From contig JAJEKB010020703.1 in NCBI GenBank assembly GCA_022393335.1, positions 62,001-126,000 of the forward strand: a stretch of DNA of 64,000 nt. The letters are read 5' to 3'. Shown in pieces: positions 24,510-35,251 of this stretch. The translations under genes were made by a program, and so were the position numbers. The notes below the pieces were generated by a model. It did not search any database. It saw only the letters and a program-made list of their open reading frames with translations, and was not told the DNA's origin. The first letter of the stretch is position 1. Each line of letters opens with the position of its first letter. This stretch comes from Macrotrachela quadricornifera. Lineage: Eukaryota; Rotifera; Eurotatoria; Philodinida; Philodinidae.

Positions 24510-24685
24510 AAGAAAAATGACGACAAAAATAAAAAAAAAATGCGATTTCACTTGATGAAGGCGACATAAAAATCGATGTTTTTCATTTTCATCGATTAAA
24601 AATCAAAATCATTAAATGTAACTGATGCAAATGAAAAACATCGATTTTTATGACACTTTCATTAAAAAAACGTCATTTTTTGCCA
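24510..24685. repeat. Short palindromic element
   Basis: Arms 24563-24588 and 24629-24654 match at all but one base (ACATAAAAATCGATG against its complement). Outer blocks AAAATGACG and CGTCATTTT near 24515 and 24672 extend the symmetry. MITE-like, no coding capacity. Confidence 0.6.
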
Positions 24686-24897
24686 CGTTTTGATTACATA
24701 GGTAGAGTAATAAAGTTAATGATTCCTGATAGAAAACTAGGGTACAAGATTTTGTGTATTCTAACACATAGAGTTAACTCTCGAAAACATTGAAAAAGGT
24801 ATTTGTAAAGACAGATGTCGATATGAACTCTAAACTCATCATTTTCCTGGTGAATTTTTAAAAAAATATCATGACACATAATGTATTTTATATGAAA

Positions 24898-25100
24898 GTC
24901 ATTAAATGAAAATGATGAAAAAATAATGAGAGTAATGTAATGACTTTGATTTTTGCGAAGTAATCAAAATCATCGAATGAAAATGATGTTAAAGTAATGA
25001 AAATAATGTAATGATTTTGATTTTTCTGAAGCAATCAAAATCATCGAATGAAAACCGTGCAAAATTAATGAAAATAATGTTATGATTTTGGTGATTTTCG
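24898..25100. repeat. 71-bp tandem repeat, about 2.8 copies
   Basis: The segment around AATGAAAATGATG recurs at 24904, 24975 and 25046, a fixed period of 71 bp, with AATCAAAATCATCGAATGA between copies. It is minisatellite-like and adjoins further AT-rich degenerate copies up to about 25150. Confidence 0.7.
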
Positions 25101-25149
25101 AGAAAAGTAAAGTCATGTAATTTTTTTAATGAAAATTTAGAAAATCATC

Positions 25150-26096
25150 ATTTAAATGAATTTTTTTTTGTTTTTTAATTACATGGGGTCTTTCGAAAAA
25201 AAAGTTAATTCTGAAAATTGAAATGCAAAAAAATTAATGTCAAAAATACCGAGACATTCGTTGTTTCTTCTAAGCATTCATTTTAAAATTGACAACAGGT
25301 AATCGTAGTGTTGCTCTTTCATTTTCTTTTTTGTTTGAAATTAAAAACAAATATGAGATTAAAAAAAGAATATATTTACATACTTTTGACTGTGTTCTCT
25401 TTTTCGTAGAGAAGAGTCTTAGAAACACAAATTGTTTGTTTGCTTGTATGTCTACACCTCACTGATTGGTGCAAAACCTACGTAAAGGTAAAAATGAGAT
25501 TTTTTTTTATAAAGGTTGACCGATAGGTAATCGAGATCGAGGAACTCGAATCTGAAGTTAGTTTGTTAAAATATTTTTGAGGATCATTTTTTTAAACAAA
25601 TGACAAATTTTTAACAAAAAACATTTGTTTTTATGAAGTTTGGTCAAAATAAGTTGAAGTCGAGGAACTTGAATCTGAATTCGGTTTTTTTTAAATTTAT
25701 AAATGAATAGCTTGACGGTAGTTTAGAAACACGATTCCTACGAGAAAGATCTGAGCGAGTCTCTAAACGAGCGTTACTCTAGGATGCTTGTGCACAGTAT
25801 GAAGTTGAAAAATAAAAATAGTGCAGAACTTTCACACCACCCAATAAAACAATGTTTATATTGTCTGACTAAGCATACATACAATCTTTATCTGATAGAT
25901 CACGATGTATGCATAGTTAAAAGATTTTTTTTTTGAAATTGAGAACAGTTTTATATATATTAGAAGGTAAGTGCAAATTTCTTTCTCAAAGTGTACATCA
26001 TACGCTCTACGTCTTGGAGAAAGTGACAGCGGCGTATATTTTTGGAGCAGCAGATGTCCTGTATATTTTGCTTCTGCTGTGTACACTTGCCATTAG
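25150..26096. other. Gene-free stretch
   Basis: AT-rich with poly-T and poly-A runs and two loosely repeated phrases (TCGAGGAACTCGAATCTGAA near 25540 and TCGAGGAACTTGAATCTGAA near 25660). No gene supported. Confidence 0.4.
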
Positions 26097-26840
26097 AAAC
26101 ACTGGTTAGCAGATAATGACCCTCGGGCATCAGCCTTCGCTATTGCCTTTTATACGGGTTCTAGAAGTGAAGCATGTAGTCGAGGCGCCAGTCTTGTTGC
26201 TCGTCGTGCCAATGGTGTAGTTGTCGAAGAAAGAACTGCAGATGAAATGAAGAAAGCATCGATCATTCTATATTATTTAATTAAAGGTCTTTCGAATATT
26301 CCTTATTACTGGGGTTATGTTACACAAGCCTGTCAGCTTAAAGATCATGAAGTGGAACTTTATTCACCTGGTGCTTTAATAACATGGCTTCAGTTTAGTA
26401 GTTCTAAACGAGGCACAAATGTTGCTGAAGGTGGTGGCTTTGAGCTTTGGATGGACGATCAAATATTTGATGAAGAGTGGGAGAATAAATGTGCAGCTGC
26501 AAAGGCACTGAATTTGAATGTATACTTTATTTCAAAATCAACTACTGATTACACAATCTCTTTTCTTAAATCACCTTTCGGACAGTGTTTAAAAAGCAAA
26601 GATACATTTCGTATTGTTACTGACATGAATCGTAAAAATGAACAATCCTCACACAACGCAGGAGTACGTCTAATCAAAAGATTAAGACAACTTGGCTTCG
26701 AAAATCAAACTATGGTTTTTACAAGTCATCAGCGGAAGGCAGACGAAATTATGTCAAAGGAGCTAACTGCTCAAGAATTACGAAATACAATCGTTACAAC
26801 AAGTACACAGGATTTAAGACGTTTTATTAATTTTCAATAG
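26097..26840 (+). CDS. ADP-ribosyltransferase-like fragment fused to a receiver/TIR-like domain (5' incomplete)
   Basis: An open frame without its own ATG starts after an AG at 26096 (HWLADNDPRASAFAIAFYTG) and runs 247 codons to TAG; the first ATG is at 26247. Residues 1-105 resemble arginine-type ADP-ribosyltransferases (AFYTGSRSEA, then a Y-rich IPYYWGYVT, then GALITWLQFSSSK as the FsSts strand). The catalytic arginine place reads YYWG instead of a YRG-like motif, and the ExE strand is absent, so activity is unlikely. From about residue 115 a second alpha/beta domain follows, with an acidic pair (FELWMDDQ), IVTDMNR, MVFTSH and a final FINF, spaced like a response-regulator or TIR fold. An upstream exon with the start may be missing or lost, so this could be a pseudogene. 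Confidence 0.6.
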   Translation, partial: KHWLADNDPRASAFAIAFYTGSRSEACSRGASLVARRANGVVVEERTADEMKKASIILYYLIKGLSNIPYYWGYVTQACQLKDHEVELYSPGALITWLQFSSSKRGTNVAEGGGFELWMDDQIFDEEWENKCAAAKALNLNVYFISKSTTDYTISFLKSPFGQCLKSKDTFRIVTDMNRKNEQSSHNAGVRLIKRLRQLGFENQTMVFTSHQRKADEIMSKELTAQELRNTIVTTSTQDLRRFINFQ

Positions 26841-26984
26841 TCATTGTCAACTTACAATTTAACCTTATGAACTGAGAGATTAATACCGACATAATTCGAA
26901 TTGATGTATTTGAAAGTTTGACAAAAACAAGTGTAGTAATCTCGGATTTAAATTCGAGTGTTATGTGTACTTCAAAAAGTAAAA
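26841..26984. other. 3' flank of the ADP-ribosyltransferase-like gene
   Basis: Short spacer before the next inverted repeat. Confidence 0.3.
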
Positions 26985-27690
26985 GATGGTTCCAAAGTTT
27001 CGAGCTCTCTTTAGTAAATCAAGAATACCTATATAAAACTCATATGAAGATATTGATCAAATTATATCATTCTATAAAATAAGATAAGACCTATTATCTG
27101 GAAGAAAAACAATTTGAAATACATAAATTTATTATAAAATTATGGTTTTTTTACCAGTTTCGAGTGAGAATTTTTACTTTTGCAAGTTTTTTGCAAAAAC
27201 ACAAATATTCTTAAAATACCTGAGCTAGAATCGTGTATTAAAGAATGCGTGCTTAGTCTCCAACATTTTTGGTCAATCGACTATTTAAACTACTTCTGAA
27301 GCACGCAAAGGATATTTTCATCTACACTACCTGACAGCGCATCTCAACACATAAAATGATACATGGAACAGTCGATCTATCAAACTTATTGAATGTTACG
27401 TACATCCTATAACACATAATTCACCAGATTTTTATTATTTTGCAGTCAAAAGAGAATCAACATTTTTTTAAGCGTGCATATTTTGGTAGAGCTTGTCAAA
27501 CTCTATCCATTCATATAGAAATCTATATTTCAATCGACTTTGATTACTCAAATTTTGCAGTTATCAGATGATAGGTCTTCTCTTTCTCTACAAAATGACA
27601 TAATTTGATCAATACTTTCATACGAGTTTGATATACGTATTCTTCATTTACTAAGCGGGGTTCGAAACTTTGGGACCATTCTTTAAAAAG
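26985..27690. repeat. Inverted-repeat element, arms of about 140 bp
   Basis: The segment 26985-27125 (CCAAAGTTTCGA, then GATCAAATTAT) is mirrored by 27545-27690 at roughly 80 percent identity by eye. The loop (27230-27500) has a broken frame with HNSPDFYYFAVKRE that faintly recalls the end of a mariner-type transposase, but no catalytic residues can be placed. Probably a decayed DNA transposon. Confidence 0.55.
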
Positions 27691-28106
27691 AATTGACGAC
27701 AAATTGATTTTGATGAAACTGTCTAGAAATTAGCTGTCTTGAGTGTATGCTCAGTATTTTGACCTTGTCTCATGAACGACTAGACCATCTGAACTCTGGT
27801 TCATCTCAATTGGACAGAAAACAGTTTAGTCTACAAATTCATTCTGCTCAAGTGAGTAAGTTATGAGATAAAAGAAGTGAAAAACTGCGTAAAACCAGAG
27901 AAATCTTACACTCCGGAAGGTGGTATTTTGGATTTTTCTCTCGTGGTGCACGAGATCCTAGGCTTATTATTCTACAAGACATAGATCTCATCAAGAAACA
28001 TCTTTTACCACTAAATTGTAAGAATAAAAAACGCGGGGAGCCAAGTTAGCATGGACGACACTGTAGGCGATCCTATCTACTGATCATTGACTCAACTTTC
28101 ACAGTG
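27691..28106. other. Unassigned spacer
   Basis: No gene or structured element supported. Confidence 0.35.
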
Positions 28107-28809
28107 ATATAATATCTTTAGAAATCACAGAAGTCGAATTCAGATTCGTCTTCAGCTTAGAAAACTGAGTAGGAGGAGTTATTTCAGAATGAATTTGTGC
28201 TTGTATCTAGCGAGATTATGGTCATAGGTAATCTCATGGATCTATTAGAGACATGTGATGCACAGAGGCATCAGTAATTTCATAATAATCCATCAATATA
28301 AATATCTATCAAGTTTGGATTTTGTTCCATTTGATAACTTTTTTAAGTAGCGACAAAACCATGCGCCTAGAACATCTCAAAATTGCTAGTCATCCGAGAC
28401 ATATTTAGGCACACTGGCCTCAGAATACAAATTTTGGGACCTTGTTTAGGCATTTTTCACTTATAAAACTACGATTTCATCAAAAACTAATATTATATTC
28501 AGAATGAGCGTTAAACACTAAATCGATTCATGTATATTTTAAATAGTTCTGAGAAAAAAATTTCTTTGAACAAATCCCTGTACCCCCCTCAGGACTGGTC
28601 TGGTCAATAATGGCAATTTTTTCGATAACTCAGCCATTGCTCGACGGATCCTTCTCATCTTCATACTTGACCGAGATATTGATGAGACAATTCTGTGCAC
28701 AAAATTTTAGCTCAATCAAATGTAATTATGAAGAGTTATCGTGTAAACGACCGGACGACCGAACACACTGACCAATTCTACAGTGTACTTACTTTTTGAG
28801 TACACAAAA
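28107..28809 (+). repeat. Dispersed ~0.7-kb repeat, copy 1
   Basis: The whole stretch matches 35252-35943 in the same orientation at roughly 80 percent identity by eye. Shared stretches include CTTTAGAAATCAC, AGATTATGGTCAT, CAAAACCATGC and GAGATATTGATGAGACAATT, ending in ACTTTTTGAGTACACAAAAA. No terminal inverted repeats and no open frame; an unclassified repeat family. Confidence 0.8.
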
Positions 28810-29520
28810 ACAGCGGATTCTGGAATTTTTAGAATATTCACGACGCGTTTGGTCCTTGGCTAAGGTGCTCATCAAGTGAATAATATAGCTTGTTCGATTC
28901 AATGTGTAGAGAAAAAAGGAAACATACGTACAATTTGTTACGAAATTACGAGACTTTAAGGGCGGCAAGATCGTATGACGGGAGCAAAGATATATGTGGG
29001 AGTAAAACAGCATAGGGACAATTGTTGGTGAGGGCAAGCTTTCTTGAGGAAAGTGGATCGTGCATTTTCTTCTTTGTTTTCATTATTCTTTTATCTTTGT
29101 AGTTATTTCATTAGTAGTACGACTTTTATCTCATTATTGATCGTTATTCTTTTTCTTGTTTCTATTCACAATATCAACGCACTTCTTTCTTCATCATGTA
29201 TATCTGTTCTGTGCCATTGTATCTTCTTGTTCTCTCTTTCTCTTTTGATTAATCATTCTCTCTTTTTGTTCTTTATTCATGCAAATATAACGGTGAATCT
29301 TCATTTGCCATCATTTCAATTTATCATTATTTCATTGCCTGTCACTTCGTAGTGGCACCTGAGATAAAGGTCGTAACGAATTAACGAGTTCTACACTACT
29401 AAAGTCATACACCGTATCAAATCGTTTTATTCATGTTTACCTGTAAAAAAATACAAAGCAAAAATAATTACTCTCACAATGATCTTTTGCCTCGAATTTG
29501 TCATTAAAGGAAGAAGAGTT
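28810..29520. other. 3' flank of F-box/LRR gene 1
   Basis: Overlapping open frames of about 80 and 100 codons at 28789-29352 are low-complexity (hydrophobic, Phe/Ser-rich) and have no motif. I regard them as chance. Confidence 0.4.
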
Positions 29521-32500
29521 TCAGCACCCATTATTTCTCAATCGTTTATTTCGTTCAATGAGCTCATCTAATTGAATTGCCATTTTATCGTTAACTGCAT
29601 CATCATCGATATTTAATGCAATAAGTGTCTAAGGGAAAAAATGTATATGAAAATATGAAAGAGATGTCAAAAAAATGATAGATACCCTATTATTTCGTAG
29701 TGCATCAGCCAGATAACGCACTCCTCTGTCGCGGATTTGGTTTTTCCGAAGATTTAATGTATTGAGTGTCTGAGTAGAAAATTGTAACTATATATATATA
29801 TATATATATATATCCCTGGAAAACAAAAGCTGGACACGGTATTTCGACTCTTTTGACACTCTGAAAGCGCATTTTGGAAAAAATAATTATACCATTGGAT
29901 AGTGTTTGGAGTTCTCTATCACCTTGTATATTTTTGTTTTAGTTTGCTGTTAAGCAATACTATGATAAATTGAGTGCAACGAAAGCACCTTCAAATCCAG
30001 ATTCTCAAAGGCGTGATTTTTCTATTGTCATCAAGATTAGTTTTTTAAATTTTGTCTCACTATGGAATTATCTTTTTAAGAAAGTAATGATATATTTCGA
30101 TAGCGCATGAAATTTTCTATCATCGCATATATTTATCTATTATCTTGCATGTATTGGTTGACAAAATAATTTGAACACAATGAACCTATCCTGACTTGAC
30201 AAGGTTTAGAAAATCTGCATGCTTTTTATTACTTAAACTAAAGATAACATATTTATATATAGGATGATAGAGAAATTTAAGCGCTACCAGAATATATAAT
30301 TCATTTTGTAAAGATTTATTTCTACTGAAACAATAATATGAGAAAAACATTAAAAAATTAGAAAAAATATTGGAATTTTTAAAATTTTGCCAATTGAGGG
30401 TATCCTCATTGTATTCAAATTATTTTATCAACCAATACATAGTATTGCTTAAAAGTAAACTAAACCAAACATACAAGGTGATAGAGAACTCCAAACGCTG
30501 CCCAATGGTATAATTATTTTTCCAAAATGCACTTTCAGAGTGTCAAAAGAGTCGAAATACCGTGTCCAGCTTTTGCTTTCCATGGGTATATACAGGGTGT
30601 CCAGTAAGTCCTAATAGTAATATTTAAAAAATGTTCTCTTTAACCTTGTCCGTATGGATTTGGAGTGTTAACATGCATCAATCCTTGGGAAAAGGATGAG
30701 CCCATTTGCTCGAGGCGTAATGGAGATATTCACATTTTTCTTCAACTAAGGACTTACTAGACACCTTATATATATATATATGAAATAGACCAAGAGAGAC
30801 GGAGACCTACTGTATTTTTGCCTAATGTATCAGCTAAATAGCGTGCTCCATTATGTCCAATTTGATTGTCCTGAACAGACAATATAGTGAGTGTCTAGGT
30901 GACGAAAAAACAGATAACTATATGATATCCATAAAGAAAGAATTGTGATTACCGTATTATCCCGTAATGCATTAGCTAAGTATCGTATCCCTTCATCGCC
31001 AATTCTATTCTTGTGAAGATCTAATGCTGTCAGTGTCTGAGTAGAAAAGTATAAATGTTTATATATGAGATAAATAAAAAATGAAAGAAGATTACTTTAT
31101 TTTTTTCTAATAGATCAGCCAAATGTTGTGCTCCATCAGGTTCGATTTGATTGTTTCCAAGATTTAATATTTTAAGTATCTAGATGAAAACAAAAGAGAT
31201 GACTAAATGGGATAGATAAAGCGAGAATGGAGATTACCCCATTATTTTGTAATGCATCAGCTATACATTGTACTCCGACAATTCCAATCTGATTGCTCTC
31301 AAGATTTAACGTAGTGAATGTCTACATCGAAGAAGCGCAGGTAGATAAATAAGATTGATAAATAGAGGATGTAGATTACCGTATTGTTTTGTAATATATC
31401 AGCCATATATTTTGCTCCGTCGTCACCAATACGATTGTTGCCAAGATTTAATAAGAGAAGTGTCTAAATGGAAAAAATGATAGATGAACATATGCGATTG
31501 ATAAAGAGGTAACGAACATTACCATATTATCCACCAATACACTAGTAAAGTATTTCACTCCAACAGATCCAATATTATTGTTTCCGATGTTTAATGTGGT
31601 AAGTGTCTGATTAGAAAAACGTAAATTTCTATACCTAAGATAGATAACAAACGAATGAAGACTACTGTATTATTTCGTAATGCATCAGCCAGATATTTTG
31701 CTCCAATAGGTCCGATTTGATTGCATTCAAGATTTAACGTAGTGAGTGTCTAGATCGAAGAAGCGCAGGTAGATAAATAAGATTGATAAATAGAGGATGT
31801 GGATTACCGTATTGTTTTGTAATGTATTGGCCATATATTTTGCTCCGTCGTCACCAATACGATTGTTGCCAAGATTTAATAAGAGAAGTGACTAAATGGA
31901 AAAAATGATAGATGAACATGTGCGATTGATAAAGAGATAACGAACATTACCATATTATCCACCAATACAGTAGTAAAGTAATTCACTCCAACAGATCCAA
32001 TGTTATTGTTTCCGATGTTTAATGTGGTAAGTGTCTGATTAGAAAAACGTAAATTTCTATACCTAAGATAGATAACAAACGAATGAAGATTACTGTATTA
32101 TTTCGTAATGCATCAGCCAGATATTTTGCTCCAATAGGTCCGATTTGATTGTATTCAAGATTTAATGTAGTAAGTTTCTGAATGAAAAAATGCAAATGGA
32201 TGTGTAATTATATTACATAGATAAAAAGAAAATGAAACTTACCTTATTGCATTCTAATACACTACTCATATCTTGTGCTCCAGAGTCTTCGATATTATTA
32301 TTGTTAAGATTTAATGTGATCAATGTCTAAATAAAACCGCACTTATAGATGTATGAGATAGATAAAAAGAATATGAAGATTACTTTATTATTTCTTAATG
32401 CATCAGCGAAATGTTTTGCGCCGATCTTTCCAATTTTGTTGGCATCAATATTTAATGTGATCAATGCCTAAATAAAAATGTGTATGTAGGCGTATGAGAT

Positions 32501-33936
32501 GTACAAAAATTACCGTATTATTTCGTAATGCATCAGCCAGATATTTTGCTCCTGTGTCACCAATACTATTGAAGCGAAGATTCACTGTAGTGAGTATCTA
32601 GATGAAGATAAGTGTAGATAGATATAGAAGATATATAAATAAAAAATTGATTATTGTCATACTGTATTGTCTCGTAATGCATTAGCTAGGTATTTTGCTC
32701 CTTTGTCTCCAATTTGATAGTGTTCACGATCTAATTTGGTAAACTTCTGGAAGACAAAGATACAATTAAAAATTTCAAATAAAAAAGAAACAAAGTGGCA
32801 ACACTCATGTTACTCTGTAATATATCTAGACATCAGCGATTTCATTTTCGGTCTTTTACACAGTAGAATCCGTTTTCATCCTGAAAATATCGTAGTCGAT
32901 TCTTATGTTTGCAACTGGAATGAAAAATTTCACATTGTAGCTTAGATATTTATATAGAACATACATTTGATAAACTACAGAAGAAGACATCAGAAGTTCT
33001 GAGTGGCATAAAATACACTAAACTCATTGATTGCTATAGAATTCGTCTAAACTGATATGGCAAATATTAAAACGTCATTTAATGTCTTTCTTTGAGAATA
33101 TATCAAAGATATTGGCTTCAAAATAAGACGTATGTTACTATTACAAAATTTCAAGACAAATTCTTTAGTTTTTTTTGGACGAAGAATGATGGAGAGTATT
33201 CAAATTATTTTTTGTCTGCTTTATATACATACACATTAATCCCTTTTCTTTTTATTTCGTTCTTTGCTATGACATGTGAGATATGAAAAAGAAAGAAAAA
33301 AGTACTGGGTTTTTTTATTTGCGTCTATATATTTCTTTTATACAGTTCTAGTGTTTGAAAATATATTTTTTGAAAGAGACTTTATGCTGATAAATTATTT
33401 TGCTTTGAAAGTAAGGTTTTGATTTGTATTTAACATATTCGCGGCGATAAGAATACTGCTTTTACATAATTCATGAAATGTTCCATTTCTTTATTCATGG
33501 CAATTGTAATACTTCAAAATAGCATTTTTCAATGTTTCTCTTATGGATATGATCTACGAACATTCCTTTATCAGTAATGAAAGAACCAGTTTGTTTAATC
33601 AAAATATGACAGAGACATTAAAAGTCTTCTGCTCTAAAGGAACTTGTGTCTCGTCGAATAGTAGGACCCACTGGTGGGACTGATCGCCTCGAATGTGTTA
33701 AGTAGATTTATCCTATCAAATCATATATCATAATTGAAAAGTCAATGAAAATTCTATAATTATTCTAAAAAAAATAAATTTACTTTATATGGATTATATG
33801 TATCCACTATTCTATTAAGCCATTGACATACATTTCGCATTGAACATAAAATAGTGATAATATCTTGCTGGTCAAGTATACGATAGACAATTTCGACTGG
33901 TAACTTGAGAAAAGAAGCGTTGTTGTTATTCGTCAT
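29521..33936 (-). CDS. F-box protein with 15 one-per-exon leucine-rich repeats (gene 1)
   Basis: Exon 1 (33936-33784, 51 codons) encodes an F-box-like helix set (LPVEIVYRILDQQDIITILCSM). After a 1,037-nt intron come fifteen exons of exactly 84 nt. They start at 32746, 32597, 32467, 32326, 32177, 32034, 31891, 31749, 31606, 31463, 31321, 31179, 31036, 30894 and 29769. A 108-nt last exon follows (29628-29521, stop TGA). Each 84-nt exon is one 28-residue repeat of the ribonuclease-inhibitor/NLRC3 type (TLTTLNL..N.IG..GA..LADAL..NT), all in phase 0 between introns of about 45-70 nt. The spliced protein has 506 residues and no lesion was found. It probably acts as a substrate-recognition subunit of a ubiquitin ligase or as a sensor. 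The last intron is swollen to about 1 kb by two transposons. Confidence 0.85.
29786..29813. repeat. (TA)n microsatellite
   Basis: A run of TA dinucleotides in the last large intron of F-box/LRR gene 1. It is the landing site for the adjacent TA-flanked elements. Confidence 0.8.
29814..30586. mobile_element. Fold-back DNA element, about 773 bp, in an LRR intron
   Basis: Nearly the whole element is a palindrome. CCCTGGAAAACAAAAGCTGG at the left end is mirrored by CCAGCTTTTGCTTTCCATGGG at the right. The arms continue through CGGTATTTCGACTC, ATTATACCAT and GGAGTTCTCTATCACCTTGTAT into the centre. It is flanked by TA-rich sequence. No coding capacity. Confidence 0.85.
30593..30768. mobile_element. 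Tc1/mariner-type MITE, 176 bp
   Basis: Terminal inverted repeats CAGGGTGTCCAGTAAGTCCT and AGGACTTACTAGACACCTTA, flanked by TA on both sides, which fits TA target duplication. It sits a few bases from the larger fold-back element in the same intron. No coding capacity. Confidence 0.8.
31320..32175 (-). repeat. Recent tandem duplication of three LRR exons (2 x 428 bp)
   Basis: Positions 31320-31747 and 31748-32175 are nearly identical, introns included (for example AGAAGCGCAGGTAGATAAAT in both). Each unit holds three LRR exons and three introns, so one event added 84 residues to F-box/LRR gene 1 without changing phase. In the second copy one acceptor-adjacent base changed, turning a Thr codon into TCA (Ser). 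Confidence 0.85.
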
Positions 33937-34489
33937 TGATGAAAATTGTTAAAATATGTGATGGATTCTTTTATAGTGTGCTTTTATTTTTATAGTAAGT
34001 ATGGCCGTATAAATACTCATTAAATGTAAGCATGGCTCGAAGCAAATAATACGAAGACGAAGAAAGGTAGAGAGGAAGAGAATCAGTAAACGAACATTAT
34101 ATGAGAACGAAGGCGTGCAATAATATAAAAAAGAAAGAAAAACATTAATGACACACCGCACCACTATAAAAGGACGCGTGTGATAATATAAATAGAAAAG
34201 AGAACGATACCCACTACAAGAATCCTGTGGGAACAATTTTTTTTCGTAGTTTTCCGTCCCGTTTTCCGCGGAAACGGGAACGGAAATTCCCGTTGTAATT
34301 TTGCCAACGGGAACAGTATAATAAAAATGATGTTCCCGCAACGAAAGTTATGTTGTCTTGTTTTTCATGTGTTTTGGTATTTTCAAAAAAGATTTTTATT
34401 CCCAATAACTAAATAGCTATTTTACGTATGATTAATGTGAAAAAGGACAAACAAGAATCACATAATAATAATACACTATGAATTAATCC
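33937..34489. other. Upstream flank of F-box/LRR gene 1
   Basis: Contains a GC-richer hairpin at 34257-34278 (CCCGTTTTCCGCGGAAACGGG) followed by repeated GGGAAC/GTTCCC words. Minus-strand frames of 63 and 130 codons here are built from these words and are not believable genes. Confidence 0.4.
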
Positions 34490-34552
34490 CAAGGGGGAAA
34501 AAGCTGACCCCGGAACTCAAGGACTCCACTCTCATCTGAAGTCGTGGAGTCC
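34490..34552. repeat. Orphan transposon end and hairpin
   Basis: CAAGGGGGAAAAAGC at 34490-34504 equals the first 15 bases of the terminal repeat of the 370-bp MITE at 21085. An 8-bp-stem hairpin GGACTCCA..TGGAGTCC follows at 34521-34552. No matching right end was found within the next 3 kb, so this is a related but truncated or diverged copy. Confidence 0.5.
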
Positions 34553-35251
34553 ATGTTTTTCATACAGTTTGCTGTTTTCGCAATCAATTATTAAAACAAA
34601 AAAAAATTTAATGCCAGTGAAAAAACACGTGGACTTTCGTAGAGACTGCAAAAAATATTAAGTTCTCATCGAAAGAAAATAAAAGGATTCTTTAATTACT
34701 ATCGACATATTGCATATTAGCTTTAGAGTCAGTGGTAAAATGTAATAAAAGCGAAAATATAAATATGAAAACGATCAATTATTTACAGATCAAGCATGAA
34801 AGAAAATAATAAGTGAATGGCGAAGCTAAAAAAACCTGAATTCGAAAATAAAAAATGTTTCTAAATCAGAGACCATCAAAAAAGTAATACGAAAAGCACA
34901 AAGAAGATAATGTTCCGCATGTAAGTATTATATTTTTCTCGTTTTCTTTGCTAGTTCTCTTGTGTTGTACGAAAATTCTGTTGTTGAAACCTTTCTTTTT
35001 GCTTGTCTCTTCGTTGTCAATGATGATGATTATTTTCTAATACTTCGATCATCATCTGTCGATGCTGAGATAGAAGATGATGTGGTTCAAGTTGAATCTG
35101 ATGGAATAGCGACTGATAATAATATTGTACGTACACGATTTGGTGATGATGCTTGTTGAGGTACATTATCTGATGTTGTCAGTTGTTGTTGATTATTTGT
35201 TGATAATGATAATGTTGGTTGAGGATTAGAAATTATCTCTTTCATCATATC
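34553..35251. other. Unassigned AT-rich spacer
   Basis: A 65-codon frame at 34962-35159 lacks motifs. Nothing supportable. Confidence 0.4.

Noticed and set aside
24480..25150. CRISPR-like spacing of repeats
   Set aside because: The 71-bp units are contiguous AT-rich tandem repeats without unique spacers.
28789..29352. Open frames of 82 and 102 codons
   Set aside because: Low-complexity Phe/Ser/Ile composition, overlap on opposite strands, part lies in the dispersed repeat; no motif.
32736..32945. 69-codon plus-strand frame with RIRFHPENIV
   Set aside because: Overlaps an LRR exon on the other strand and lies in the first intron of F-box/LRR gene 1; no homologous exon on the plus strand.
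33949..34405. 130- and 63-codon minus-strand frames
   Set aside because: They are composed of repeated GGGAAC/GTTCCC words and a hairpin, without domain features.
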